NCBI GenBank assembly: GCA_963728925.1
Contig: CAVSMB010000012.1
Span: forward strand, 1-64,000
DNA length: 64,000 bases
Source of the DNA: JBBPZA01 sp963728925
GTDB taxonomy: Bacteria > Actinomycetota > Thermoleophilia > Solirubrobacterales > Solirubrobacteraceae
Reading direction: 5' to 3'
Below are positions 1 through 8,480 of this stretch, piece by piece. A model generated the notes under the pieces. That model saw nothing but the letters and a program-made list of their open reading frames with translations. It was not told the origin of the DNA and searched no databases. A program made the position numbers and the translations under genes. The first letter of the stretch is position 1. Every line of letters begins with the position of its first letter.

Positions 1-535
1 GATCTCCGCGGCGGCTCGCGCTCCCGCCGCGGCCCCATCACGAGCGCGTCGGTGTCGATCTTGCACAGGACGTCGAAGTCGTAGCGGCGCATGAGCTGCG
101 CGTAGACCCGCGCCTGGAAGGGCGACTGGCGCGGCGGGCCGCCCGTTGGCCAGCGCGTCCGCACGGCGTCGACCTCCGGGAACGCCGCGCGCACGACGGC
201 CGCGCGGCAGTCGACGCTGTCGTCGTCGGCCACGACGACCTTCGCGTCCTCGCCGTCGTAGTGGAGGATGCTCTCGACGGTGTCGCGCAGCGCCGGCCAC
301 GAGCCGGGACCGGCCGGCAGCACGTAGACGTCGTGAACCTCCGCCGTCCGCCCGCCGCCGGCGTCGACGTCGGAGGCGCCGGGTCCGCGCGCTCGGCGCG
401 CAGCGCCGCGGCGACACGCCCCGGCTTGCGGCGGAAACGGGCCGCTGCCGCGAGCATCTTCCCGGCCAGCGTGCCCTTGACCACCCGCCGCACGGGCCCG
501 AGCTGGTGCGCGGGCGAGACCCGGGGCAGCGGCAT
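1..535 (-). pseudogene. Glycosyltransferase-like gene, frameshifted and cut by the window edge
   Basis: The minus strand starts at an ATG (535) and reads a basic N-terminus. Sense coding then moves to another frame somewhere between about 400 and 360. The second frame runs to the left edge and contains VHDVYVLPAGPGSW, a VVVADDDS motif and KIDTDALV, which look like the nucleotide-sugar and DxD regions of a GT-A glycosyltransferase. Neither frame alone gives a sensible protein, so this is a frameshifted gene or holds a base error. The 3' end lies outside the window. It is divergent from the methyltransferase at 556, 20 bp away. The family is inferred from motifs only. Confidence 0.6.
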
Positions 536-555
536 GCGGCCGTAAGATACCCGCC

Positions 556-1443
556 GTGTCGGTGGCTGAACGAGGACGAGACGCGGCCCGCAGGGCGCGA
601 TCCAGGGCCGGTGACCTGCTCCCCGAGCGCGTGCGCTACGTGCTCTGGCAGCGGGTCGCGCCGCGCATCGGGCTCGGCAGGGCCTTGGGCCACCGCGTGC
701 CCGAGCCGATCGACACCTCGCGCGTCGAGCTGCTGGACCAGGTCTCCGAGGAGGAGCTGCGCGACGCCGGGCGCCTCGAGCGCGACGTCCTTCCGCGCCT
801 CGGCCTCAACGCCGACCTGACCGACCTGCTCCCGCCGGCACTGCATCCCTACCTCGATCAGGGGCTGCGCTACTCGCAGTACCCGAACCAGTTCGGGCCG
901 TACCTCGCCTGCCTGGCGCGCTACCCCGTGCGCAGCTACATGGAGGTCGGCGTTCAGCACGGCGGGACGTTCCTCATCACGACGAGCTACCTCGGCCGCC
1001 TGCACGGCCTCGAGCGCGCCGTCGCGGTGGACATGTTCACCGTGCCGGCGCTCCAAGGCCGGCGCATCGCGGCCGCGCACTCCGAGGTGCTCAAGCTCGA
1101 CAGCACCTCGAGGCGCTTCGCCGACTACCTCGCGAACGGGCCCGCCTTCGACCTCGTGCTCGTCGACGGCGACCACTCCGAGGAGGGCTGCCGTCGCGAC
1201 TTCGAGCGCGTCGCGCCGCACGCGCGGATGATCGCCTTCCACGACATCGTCGGGGTAAACACGCCCGGCGTCGCGGCGGTGTGGCGCTGGCTCAAGACGG
1301 CGCACGCCGGGCGCTACGTCTTCCACGAGTTCACCGAGCAGTACCCCGAGGTGGTCGGCGCATCGGGCGACACCTACCTCGGCCTCGGCCTCGCCGTCCG
1401 CAAGGACTTCGAGGCGTCGGGGAACGGCGGCGCCGGGGAATAG
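556..1443 (+). CDS. Class I SAM-dependent methyltransferase
   Basis: 295 aa, GTG start. The SAM-binding strand MEVGVQHGG lies near residue 127, an acidic strand VAVDMF follows, and FDLVLVDGDHSEEG with downstream IAFHDI near residues 195-225 matches the Methyltransf_24/CmcI-like O-methyltransferase group. The first 100 residues form a helical N-terminal extension. It sits between glycosyltransferase genes and ends where the next GT2 frame begins, so it probably methylates a sugar or a polysaccharide precursor. The acceptor cannot be told from sequence. Confidence 0.8.
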   Translation: MSVAERGRDAARRARSRAGDLLPERVRYVLWQRVAPRIGLGRALGHRVPEPIDTSRVELLDQVSEEELRDAGRLERDVLPRLGLNADLTDLLPPALHPYLDQGLRYSQYPNQFGPYLACLARYPVRSYMEVGVQHGGTFLITTSYLGRLHGLERAVAVDMFTVPALQGRRIAAAHSEVLKLDSTSRRFADYLANGPAFDLVLVDGDHSEEGCRRDFERVAPHARMIAFHDIVGVNTPGVAAVWRWLKTAHAGRYVFHEFTEQYPEVVGASGDTYLGLGLAVRKDFEASGNGGAGE

Positions 1444-1466
1444 CCATCCCGGCCCCCGCCGTCAGC

Positions 1467-2381
1467 GTGGTCGTCCCCACCTACGACCGCTGGGAGATGC
1501 TGGGCCGCGCGCTGGACGGCGTGCTCGCCCAGACGGGGGTCGAGCTGGAGGCGCTCGTGGTCGACGATGCGTCGCCCACCCCGGCGACCGTCCTGCCCGC
1601 GCTCGACGATCCGCGCGTGCGGGTGCTGCGCTCCGAGCGGAACGTCGGCGTCGCGGCCGCGCGCAACGCGGGCATCGAGGCGGCAGGCGGCGAGTGGATC
1701 GCCTTCCTCGACGACGACGACCTCTGGGCGCCCGACAAGCTCGCGCGCCAGCTCGGCGCGGCGGCCCGCGACGAGGCGGTGTTCAGCTACGGAGCGGCGG
1801 TGGCGCTCGACGCGCGGCTGCGGCCGATCGCCCACGAGGCCGCGCCGCCGGCGAACGAGGTCGCCGCGCGGCTGCGCAGCCACAACGCCATCCCGGGCGG
1901 CGGCTCGATGGTCCTGGCCCGCGCCGACGTGCTCCGCGAGCTCGGCGGGTACGACCCCTCCGTCCGGCTGGTCGAGGACTGGGACCTGTGGGTACGGCTC
2001 GCGCAGGTCGGGCCGCCGGCCGTCGTCGACGACGTGCTGGTGGGCTACGTCCGCCACGCGGCCAACACCTCCGCCCGCGACGCGGCCGACATCCTCTACG
2101 GGCTGGGCCAGCTCGAGCGCAAGCACGAGGCGTTCGGGCTGCGAGCCGACCGCCGGCTCTACAGCCGGTGGATCGCCGGCGGCCAGCGGCGCGCGGGCCA
2201 CCGTCTGGCGGCGGCGCGGACCTACCTGGCCGAGGCGCGCAGGAGCCGCAGCCCGGGCGACGTCGTGCGAGCGGCCGGGGTGATCGTCGGCGAGCGCGCG
2301 ATGGGCGGCGTCGCCGCACGCCTGCGGCGCCCGGCGCCGGTCGCGCGGCCGCCCTGGCTCGCGCGCTACGGAGGCGGGTGA
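1467..2381 (+). CDS. GT2 family glycosyltransferase, first of a tandem pair
   Basis: A cytoplasmic inverting glycosyltransferase of the GT2 fold. The nucleotide-binding strand VVVPTYDR opens the protein, LEALVVDDAS follows, and the metal-binding FLDDDDLWAPDK is near residues 85-95; EDWDLWVRL is the acceptor-side motif. The start is unclear: the frame is open upstream to an ATG at 1281 inside the methyltransferase, and no ATG/GTG/TTG lies between that codon and GTG 1467, although the beta-1 strand seems to begin about seven codons earlier (PAPAVS). The 3' end nearly touches the paralogue at 2383. The sugar donor is unknown. Confidence 0.8.
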   Translation: MVVPTYDRWEMLGRALDGVLAQTGVELEALVVDDASPTPATVLPALDDPRVRVLRSERNVGVAAARNAGIEAAGGEWIAFLDDDDLWAPDKLARQLGAAARDEAVFSYGAAVALDARLRPIAHEAAPPANEVAARLRSHNAIPGGGSMVLARADVLRELGGYDPSVRLVEDWDLWVRLAQVGPPAVVDDVLVGYVRHAANTSARDAADILYGLGQLERKHEAFGLRADRRLYSRWIAGGQRRAGHRLAAARTYLAEARRSRSPGDVVRAAGVIVGERAMGGVAARLRRPAPVARPPWLARYGGG

Positions 2382-2382
2382 G

Positions 2383-3315
2383 GTGGCCGGCGTTCCGGAG
2401 ATCTCGGTCGTCATCCCGACCTTCGATCGCTGGGCGTTGCTCGAGCGCACGCTGCGCGGCGCGCTGGAGCAGCGCGACGTCGACCACGAGGTCGTCGTGG
2501 TCGACGGAGGGCCCAGCGACGAGACCGAGCGCGGCGCGGCGGCGCTGGGCGATCCGCGCGTGCGGGTCCTGCGCCCGCACCCCGACCGCGGCGTCTCCTG
2601 GGCGCGCAACATGGGCATCGAGGCGGCGCGCGGCGAGTGGATCGCCTTCCTCGACGACGACGACCTCTGGGCGCCTGACAAGCTGGCGCGCCAGCACCGG
2701 GCTGCGCAGGAAACGGGGGCCGGGTTCGTCTACGGGTCGGCGCTCGTCGTCGACGAGCACCTCACGCCGATCGGCTACGAGGCGGCGCCGGCGCCCGACG
2801 AGCTGCTGCGCCGGCTGCGCAGCCACAACGCGGTCCCCGGCTCGGCTTCGATGGTCCTCGTGCGCACCGCCGTTGTGCGCGAGGTCGGCGGCTTCGACGA
2901 GACACTGGACCACTACGCCGACTGGGACTACTGGCTGCGCCTCGCGGCCGCGACCGAGCTGGCGGTCTCGCCGGGGACGCTCGTCGCCTACGTGCGCCAC
3001 GGCGGCGCCATGAGCGCCACCGCGCTGAACACCATGGGCGACGAGCTCGACCGGCTCGAGGCAAAGCACCGCGACCGGCTCGCGGTGGATCGCCACCTCT
3101 ACCTGCGGTGGGTCGCCGGCGGCCACCGCCGCGCGGGCCAGCGACGAGCGGCGGTCCGCACCTACCTGCGGGGCGCGGTGACCCACCGCAGCCCCGGCGA
3201 CCTGGCGCGAGCGGCTGGGGCCGCGCTCGGGGAGCACGCGATGTCGCTCGGCTCCCGGAAGCGCAAGCAGGCGGTGCCCGACGAGAGCTGGCCCTGGCTT
3301 GCGGCCTACCGCTGA
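2383..3315 (+). CDS. GT2 family glycosyltransferase, second of a tandem pair
   Basis: 310 aa, GTG start one base after the previous stop, so translation is probably coupled. It has the same architecture as its neighbour: ISVVIPTFDR, VVVVDGG, FLDDDDLWAPDK and YADWDYWLRL. The peptide EWIAFLDDDDLWAPDKLA is identical in both proteins and the DNA there is almost identical, which points to a recent local duplication. The C-terminal 100 residues, with a conserved VAGGHRRAGQR helix, also match the neighbour. The role is probably in exopolysaccharide or glycoconjugate assembly together with the flippase encoded convergently. Confidence 0.85.
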   Translation: MAGVPEISVVIPTFDRWALLERTLRGALEQRDVDHEVVVVDGGPSDETERGAAALGDPRVRVLRPHPDRGVSWARNMGIEAARGEWIAFLDDDDLWAPDKLARQHRAAQETGAGFVYGSALVVDEHLTPIGYEAAPAPDELLRRLRSHNAVPGSASMVLVRTAVVREVGGFDETLDHYADWDYWLRLAAATELAVSPGTLVAYVRHGGAMSATALNTMGDELDRLEAKHRDRLAVDRHLYLRWVAGGHRRAGQRRAAVRTYLRGAVTHRSPGDLARAAGAALGEHAMSLGSRKRKQAVPDESWPWLAAYR

Positions 3316-4817
3316 GCAGCGGGCTGCGGGCTCGCCGGCGCGGCGGGGGGATCCGGCGCGGCCGCGCCGTCGCCCGCCCCGGGACGCATCCGGCCCGCGA
3401 GCGCCCACGCCTCGCGGAAGACGTCGCGCGAGGTCAGGGCGAGCACCGCCAGGTAGACCGCGACGCCGGCCGTCACGGCGGCGACGAGCGCGACGCCCGA
3501 GGGCGCGTGCTCCAGCACGGCCTTGCCGGCCAGCTCGGTCGCGACCCAGGCGATCGGGCCCGCGAGGACCACCGGGCGCAGCGCGGTCCACTGGTCGCGC
3601 AGCCGCACGCCCTCGCGGCGCGCGAGGGTGACGATGCACGCCACGAGCGTGGCGAGCGATCCGCCGAGCATCACCCAGGCCACCGCGGTGATCCCGCTCG
3701 CGTTGGCGGCGACGATCAGCGCCGGGAGGAGGGGAACGAGAATGATCCCGGAGACCGAGCCGACGAACCCGGCGCGGCCGATCGCGTTGAGCATCCAGCC
3801 GTAGGTTCCGTAGACGGCGTGGGTCACGGCGAGGATGCCGAGCACGCTGAGCGCGCCGGTCATCGGGATCCACTTCGCGCCGAGCACGGCCTTGACGAAC
3901 GGGTCCGCGGCGCCGCTGAGGAGCACGCCCAGCAGCCCGGTCACCACTCCGACGAGTCGCACCGTGCGCAGGAACGAGCCCCCGACGTTCTCGCCGCGGT
4001 GGCGCATCTGCGCGAAGGCCGGGAAGGTCACCTTGGCGACCGGCTCGCTCACCGCCTGGTAGGGCAGCTCGCCAAGGCGGAAGGCCATCGAGTAGTAGCC
4101 GAGCTGGGTCGACCCGAGGATCTTGCCGACGGTCAGGTAGTCCATGTTGCTCTGCACGAAGGTGAAGAGCGCCTCGGCCAGGAAGCCCTTGGAGGACTCG
4201 ATCTGCGAGCGCGCGGTCTCGCGCTCGAGCGCAGGACGCACGCGGTAGGGCGAGAGCACGGTGTAGGCGATCGAGGAAGTGACGGTGCCCGCCATGTGGC
4301 CGATGACGATCGACCACACCCCCGCCCCGGTCGCGGCCAGCGTGATGGCGAGCGGCGCGTAGGTGAGGTTGAGCACCGAGATCCCGATGAAGCGCCGCTT
4401 GAAGAGCAGCTCGCGCTGGAGGATCGAGTCGTAGAAGCCGCCGACGACGCCGATCACGAGCGTCGAGGCCAGCGCGATGACCACGCCGGTGACGCGCGAG
4501 TCGTCCAGGAAGGCGGCGAGCAGCGGCGCCAGCGCGCTCACCAGCAGCGCGATCGCGACGCCGGCGATGGCCACGAGGGTCAGGGCGGTGCCGAGCTGGC
4601 GGCGGTCGAGGTCCTGGCGCTGCACGAGCATCGCGCCGAGGCCGAGGTCGCGCAGCGGGAGGAACAGCCCGATGGCGAGCGTGGCCAGCGCGAACAGCCC
4701 GAAGTCCGCGGGCACGAGCAGGCGGGCGAGGACGATGGTCGTGCCGACGGTGACCACCTTGTTGGCGACGTAGGCCGCCAGCGTCCAGCTGACGCCGCGG
4801 ATCGCGCGCTCGTCCAC
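3306..4817 (-). CDS. MOP-superfamily polysaccharide flippase (Wzx-like)
   Basis: 503 aa integral membrane protein with about 12-14 hydrophobic helices. The N-terminus, RGVSWTLAAYVANKVVTVG, followed by FGLFALATLAIGLFLPLRDLGLGAMLVQR, is typical of the polysaccharide transport protein/MATE-like oligosaccharide flippase family. It would move lipid-linked glycan units across the membrane. It is convergent with the GT2 pair and overlaps the second by 10 bp. The C-terminal tail is Pro/Ala rich and looks disordered. ATG start. Confidence 0.85.
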   Translation of the reverse strand: MDERAIRGVSWTLAAYVANKVVTVGTTIVLARLLVPADFGLFALATLAIGLFLPLRDLGLGAMLVQRQDLDRRQLGTALTLVAIAGVAIALLVSALAPLLAAFLDDSRVTGVVIALASTLVIGVVGGFYDSILQRELLFKRRFIGISVLNLTYAPLAITLAATGAGVWSIVIGHMAGTVTSSIAYTVLSPYRVRPALERETARSQIESSKGFLAEALFTFVQSNMDYLTVGKILGSTQLGYYSMAFRLGELPYQAVSEPVAKVTFPAFAQMRHRGENVGGSFLRTVRLVGVVTGLLGVLLSGAADPFVKAVLGAKWIPMTGALSVLGILAVTHAVYGTYGWMLNAIGRAGFVGSVSGIILVPLLPALIVAANASGITAVAWVMLGGSLATLVACIVTLARREGVRLRDQWTALRPVVLAGPIAWVATELAGKAVLEHAPSGVALVAAVTAGVAVYLAVLALTSRDVFREAWALAGRMRPGAGDGAAAPDPPAAPASPQPAAQR

Positions 4818-4866
4818 CGGGTCAACATAGCGGCGCGAACCGCCGGCGAAGGGCGCTCTGGACGGC

Positions 4867-5505
4867 CTAGCGAGCGCCCCGGCGGCCGAGCGCGGGGCGC
4901 ACGAAGGCGATCAGGATCCACACGTAGGGCGCGGCGCGGGGGTCGATCGCCGCGACGCCGATAGAGGCGAGGAAGATCGCCGGGACGAGCAGCACCCCGG
5001 GCATCGAGTTCTCCCTCCGCGCGAAGCGCTCACCCGTCGCGGTGAGCAGCCCGGCCCGAAGTGCGTGCAGTCGGATCAAGATCGCTAGCACGCCCATCAC
5101 CGCGAGCGTCAGGGCGTAGAGCGCGACGGCGAGGAACTCGCCCCCGTAGAGGCCCAGCAGCTCGGTGGGATAGGGCACGAAGGCGATCAGGCCGAGGTAG
5201 ACGAGGTTCAGCGCGGTGATGCGCCCGTCGACCTCTCGGAGCTCGCGAAAGAAGCTGTGGTGGCGCGTCCAGAAGAGCGAGATGACCGCGAAGGAGATCG
5301 CGTAGGAGCGGAACTCCGGCCAGCGCTCGCGCAACGCGGCTCCGAGCCCGTCCTGGTCGGCGCCGGTCAGCTGCGGAACCGAGATGCTCAGCACGAGCAG
5401 CGTCATCGCGATCGAGAAGACTCCGTCGCTCAGCGCGACGGTCCGGTTCAGGTCGAAGCGGCGCTCGCGCGGCGACTCGAGCGCCTCGGGCTGAGCTTGC
5501 TCCAT
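4867..5505 (-). CDS. TMEM175-family (DUF1211) potassium channel-like membrane protein
   Basis: 212 aa with about six membrane segments. The family signature at the start of the first helix is visible: NRTVALSDGVFSIAMTLLVL (the FSDxxFxxxxT-type motif), followed by ISVPQL. Bacterial TMEM175 proteins are potassium-permeable channels. The protein ends in a basic tail. It is divergent from the PPOX gene at 5535 with only 29 bp between start codons, and that gap holds a perfect inverted repeat. Confidence 0.85.
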   Translation of the reverse strand: MEQAQPEALESPRERRFDLNRTVALSDGVFSIAMTLLVLSISVPQLTGADQDGLGAALRERWPEFRSYAISFAVISLFWTRHHSFFRELREVDGRITALNLVYLGLIAFVPYPTELLGLYGGEFLAVALYALTLAVMGVLAILIRLHALRAGLLTATGERFARRENSMPGVLLVPAIFLASIGVAAIDPRAAPYVWILIAFVRPALGRRGAR

Positions 5506-5511
5506 CGTCGT

Positions 5512-5528
5512 GAGTATCGGGGATACTC
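5512..5528. promoter_or_regulatory. Inverted repeat GAGTATC-GGG-GATACTC in a divergent gap
   Basis: A perfect 7-bp inverted repeat with a 3-bp spacer lies in the 29-bp gap between the divergent starts at 5505 and 5535. Its position suggests an operator that controls both genes at once. The transcripts would then be leaderless or nearly so. No regulator gene is adjacent. It is seen only once in the window, so operator function is inferred. Confidence 0.45.
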
Positions 5529-5534
5529 CGGCGC

Positions 5535-5942
5535 ATGCTCGAGCCCGCCGTCGAAGAGCTCTTCTCCGCCGCGAACTTCGCCCACCTCGCCACGGCGCTG
5601 CCCGACGGCTCGCCGCACACCGTGCCGGTGTGGACCGGCGTGCACGACGGGCGGATCGCCTTCTTCACCCAGCCCACGTCGCGCAAGGCCCGCAACCTCG
5701 CGCACGACCCGCGCGCGGCGATCTCGGTCGTCGACCGCGACAATCCCTACCGCTCGGCGTGGGTGCGCGGGCGGGTTGACCGGACGCTCGAGGGCGACGC
5801 CGCGCTCGAGGTCATCGACGCGATCTCCCACCGCTACACGAGCGCGCCCTTCCCGATGCGCTCGGGCGTCGTCTTCCTCATCGCGCCCGAACGCCAGCGG
5901 GTCCTCGAGCTGCCCTACGAGGACACTCCAGCCGCCGGCTGA
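5535..5942 (+). CDS. PPOX-class, probably F420-dependent oxidoreductase
   Basis: 135 aa, a single split-beta-barrel domain of the pyridoxamine-5'-phosphate oxidase superfamily. AHLATALPDGSPHTVPVW near residues 13-30, RIAFFTQPTSRKARNL and the DPRAAISVVD strand are typical of actinobacterial PPOX-class F420-dependent enzymes. It probably reduces a small conjugated substrate with F420H2, or binds flavin or heme; the cofactor cannot be decided from sequence. The next gene, a carbohydrate kinase, starts 13 bp downstream on the same strand. Confidence 0.8.
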   Translation: MLEPAVEELFSAANFAHLATALPDGSPHTVPVWTGVHDGRIAFFTQPTSRKARNLAHDPRAAISVVDRDNPYRSAWVRGRVDRTLEGDAALEVIDAISHRYTSAPFPMRSGVVFLIAPERQRVLELPYEDTPAAG

Positions 5943-5955
5943 ACGGGTCTGAGCG

Positions 5956-7449
5956 ATGGACGTCGTCATCGGCGTCGACATCGGGACGACGGCGGCCAAG
6001 GCGGTCGCCTTCGATGTCGAGGGTGGCGCCCAGGGCGACGCCGAGCACGCCTACCCGCTGCTCGAACCCGAGCCGGGCGCCGCGGTGCAGGACGCGGCGG
6101 AGGTCGTCGAGGGGACGCTCGCCGCGATCCGCGACGCGGCGTCGGCGGCGGCCGAGGCGGGCGCGCACGTCGCGGGCCTCTCCTTCAGCTCGGCGATGCA
6201 CTCGCTGGTCGGCCTCGGCGACGACGGGCGCGCGATGACCCCGCTCATCACGTGGGCCGACACGCGGGCGGCGCTCCAGGCCGAGCGCCTGCGCCGCGAG
6301 CACCCGGAGCTGCACGCCCGCACGGGGACGCCGCTGCACCCCATGGCGCCGCTTCCCAAGCTCGTATGGCTGCGTGAGCGCCACCCCGAGACCTTCGCCG
6401 GCGTCACGCGCTGGGGTGAGGTCAAGGACCTCGTGCTCGAGCGCCTGACCGGCTCATGGGCCATCGACCGCTCGTGCGCCTCCGGGACCGGATTGCTGTC
6501 GCAGCAGACGCTCGAGTGGGACGCCGGGGCGCTCGAGCTCGCCGGCGTCGGCCCGGGCTCGCTGCCGGAGCTCGTGGACTCCAAGGCACGCCTGGAGCTG
6601 CGTCCTGAGGCCGCCCGCGAGCTCGGGCTCGCCGCTGCGACACCAGTCGTCGCGGGGGCGGGCGACGGGCCGCTGGCGAACCTCGGCGTCGGGGCCGTGC
6701 GGCCGGGCGTCGCCGCGTGCTCGATCGGCACGAGCGGCGCGCTGCGCATGGTCGTGGAGCGACCCGTGGTCGATCCTGCGGGCCGGCTCTTCTGCTACCT
6801 GCTCACCCCGGGGCGCTGGGTCGTCGGGGGAGCGATCAATAACGGCGGGGTGGTGCTCCAGTGGCTCGGCGAGGCGCTCGCCCCGGACCTCGGCGACCAC
6901 GCCGAGGCCGAGCTGCTCGCGCTCGCCGAGCGCGCGCCGGCGGGTAGCGAGGGGCTCGTCATGCTCCCGTACATTCTCAGTGAACGCGCGCCGCACTGGA
7001 GCGCGCTGCCGCAAGGCGCCTACGTCGGGCTGACGCGCGCGCACGGCCGCGAGCATCTCGTCCGCGCGGCGATCGAGGGCGTGTGCCAGCAGCTCGCGCT
7101 CGTGCTCGCCTCGATGCGCGAGGCGGGGAACGACGTCCGCGAGATCCGCGCCACGGGCGGCTTCGCGCGCAGCGTGCTGTGGCGCCAGATGCTCACCGAC
7201 GCGCTCGGGATGCCGGTCGGCTTCGCCGCCGGGCACGAGGGCTCGGCCTTCGGCGCCGCGCTGCTCGGCATGGAGGCGCTGGGAATGGTCGAGAGCATCG
7301 ACCGGGCAGCCGAGCTCGTGAAGGTCGACGAGCTGCGCAATCCCGACGAGCGCGACGCCGCCGTCTACGCGGAGCTGCTGCCGGTCTTCGACTCGCTCTA
7401 CGAGGCGCTCGGCCCAGCCTTCCTCGCGCTGCGCGGACTGCGGCGCTAA
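5956..7449 (+). CDS. Gluconokinase-like FGGY carbohydrate kinase
   Basis: 497 aa, full length for the FGGY family. The N-terminal ATPase phosphate-1 loop is GVDIGTTAAKAVAFD. SFSSAMHSLVGL and TGTPLHPMAPLPKLVWL are typical of gluconokinases of this fold. GAGDGPLANLGVGA and IGTSGALR form the second ATP-binding part, and RATGGFARS near residue 395 is the adenosine loop. Expected reaction: ATP plus D-gluconate gives 6-phosphogluconate; related pentulose substrates remain possible. Two strong hairpins follow the stop codon. Confidence 0.85.
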   Translation: MDVVIGVDIGTTAAKAVAFDVEGGAQGDAEHAYPLLEPEPGAAVQDAAEVVEGTLAAIRDAASAAAEAGAHVAGLSFSSAMHSLVGLGDDGRAMTPLITWADTRAALQAERLRREHPELHARTGTPLHPMAPLPKLVWLRERHPETFAGVTRWGEVKDLVLERLTGSWAIDRSCASGTGLLSQQTLEWDAGALELAGVGPGSLPELVDSKARLELRPEAARELGLAAATPVVAGAGDGPLANLGVGAVRPGVAACSIGTSGALRMVVERPVVDPAGRLFCYLLTPGRWVVGGAINNGGVVLQWLGEALAPDLGDHAEAELLALAERAPAGSEGLVMLPYILSERAPHWSALPQGAYVGLTRAHGREHLVRAAIEGVCQQLALVLASMREAGNDVREIRATGGFARSVLWRQMLTDALGMPVGFAAGHEGSAFGAALLGMEALGMVESIDRAAELVKVDELRNPDERDAAVYAELLPVFDSLYEALGPAFLALRGLRR

Positions 7450-7473
7450 GGCATTTCGACCACGCGAGCGAGC

Positions 7474-7500
7474 GAGGGCCGCCCCCGAAGTGCGGCCCTC
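7474..7500. terminator. Hairpin terminator, 9-bp stem
   Basis: GAGGGCCGC and GCGGCCCTC form a perfect 9-bp stem around a 9-nt loop, 25 bp after the kinase stop. There is no clear T-tract, as is common in GC-rich actinobacteria. It lies between convergent genes. Confidence 0.6.
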
Positions 7501-7520
7501 GGCGTTCAATGCGCGCGGGC

Positions 7521-7555
7521 GGACAGCCGGGGCGCGCCCGGCGCCCCGGCTGTCC
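7521..7555. terminator. Hairpin terminator, 14-bp perfect stem
   Basis: GGACAGCCGGGGCG pairs perfectly with CGCCCCGGCTGTCC around a 7-nt loop. It sits 25 bp from the end of the PadR-family gene (minus strand) and 72 bp past the kinase stop, so it can act in both directions between the convergent genes. Confidence 0.65.
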
Positions 7556-7579
7556 TCGCGCGATCGCGCCCGCGGGTCC

Positions 7580-8320
7580 TCAGACCTCGCGGGGCGCGTC
7601 GGCGTCGGCGTCGGCCGCGTCGTCCTCCGCGAGCAGGCGGTAGATCGCCTTGCGCGCGTCGTCGAGGACCTTGCGGGCCTGCTCGACCTGGGCGTCGTCG
7701 CCCGTGCCGCCGACCTGCCAGGCGGCCGCGGCGAGCTGGCCGAGTGCGTGGCGCAGGGCATGGCGACCCGTGTTCTCGCCACCGAGGTCCGCCCACGGCT
7801 CGCCGAGCCGCTCGCGGTGCTCGTCGACGTAGGCGCGGCCGTCGTCGGTGAGGACGAAGCGCTTCGCCCCGTCCACCTCCTCCGCGCGGACGAGCCCCTC
7901 GTCCTCGAGCTGGGCGAGCGCCGGGTAGACCGAGCCGGGGCTCGGCCGCCACGCGCCCTCGCTGCGGTGCTCGACCTCCTGCATGAGGCCGTAGCCGTTG
8001 CGCGGCTCCTCGGCGAGGAGCACGAGCAGCGCCGCGCGGACGTCGCCGCGGCGTCGCCGCCGGCGCCGGCCGAAGCCGGGCCCGCCGAACGGCGGCCCGC
8101 CCCACGGGCCGAAGCCTGGGCCGGAACCGTGGCCACGCCCCTGGCCGGGGCCCCACGGGCCACGGCCACGCGCCGTCATGGCGCGCAGGGCGGCGGCACG
8201 GCGACCGCCCTCCTTGCGGCGACCGAAGCCTCGGCCGCCTTCCTGCCAGCGACCGGGACCCCGGCCGCCCGTGATGCGGCGACCCTGCGGGCCGCCGATC
8301 TCGAGTGCATGGGTATACAT
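7580..8320 (-). CDS. PadR-family transcriptional regulator with a long N-terminal extension
   Basis: 246 aa. Residues 1-90 are a low-complexity Arg/Gly/Pro-rich extension. The winged helix follows: GDVRAALLVLLAEEPRNGYG, then EGAWRPSPGSVYPALAQLEDEGLV, the PadR DNA-recognition region, and KRFVLTDDGRAYVDE in the wing. The C-terminal part is a helical dimerisation region. The start at ATG 8320 is backed by an AGAGGAG ribosome site about 7 bases upstream. It is divergent from the aldo/keto reductase at 8481, a possible target along with its own promoter. Confidence 0.85.
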   Translation of the reverse strand: MYTHALEIGGPQGRRITGGRGPGRWQEGGRGFGRRKEGGRRAAALRAMTARGRGPWGPGQGRGHGSGPGFGPWGGPPFGGPGFGRRRRRRRGDVRAALLVLLAEEPRNGYGLMQEVEHRSEGAWRPSPGSVYPALAQLEDEGLVRAEEVDGAKRFVLTDDGRAYVDEHRERLGEPWADLGGENTGRHALRHALGQLAAAAWQVGGTGDDAQVEQARKVLDDARKAIYRLLAEDDAADADADAPREV

Positions 8321-8356
8321 ATCGTGTCTCCTCTCTAGTTGCAGCTCGATGTGTCA

Positions 8357-8385
8357 AAGATATATCGTTACGCATCGATTGTCAA
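8357..8385 (-). promoter_or_regulatory. Sigma-70-type promoter with PadR-type operator for the regulator gene
   Basis: On the minus strand TTGACA (8385-8380) is followed after exactly 17 bp by TATCTT (8362-8357). This is a perfect -35 box and an acceptable -10 in otherwise GC-rich DNA. The AT-rich palindrome GATATATC overlaps the -10, and a nearby ATCGAT/ATGCG stretch adds partial symmetry, consistent with autoregulation by the PadR protein. Operator assignment is inference from position. Confidence 0.55.
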
Positions 8386-8480
8386 GAGATCCGCGAACGG
8401 GGAGCCGGCTCCGCCGTCGCGGCTCAGGTCGGCGGAACCCGCCCTGGCTGAGGCCGGCCAAGCGGGGTACGGTCGGGGGT

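Noticed and set aside
3108..4964. Long plus-strand frame of 618 codons across the flippase
   Set aside because: It is antisense to a clear membrane protein and its product is Arg/Gly/His-rich without any domain; a GC-rich shadow.
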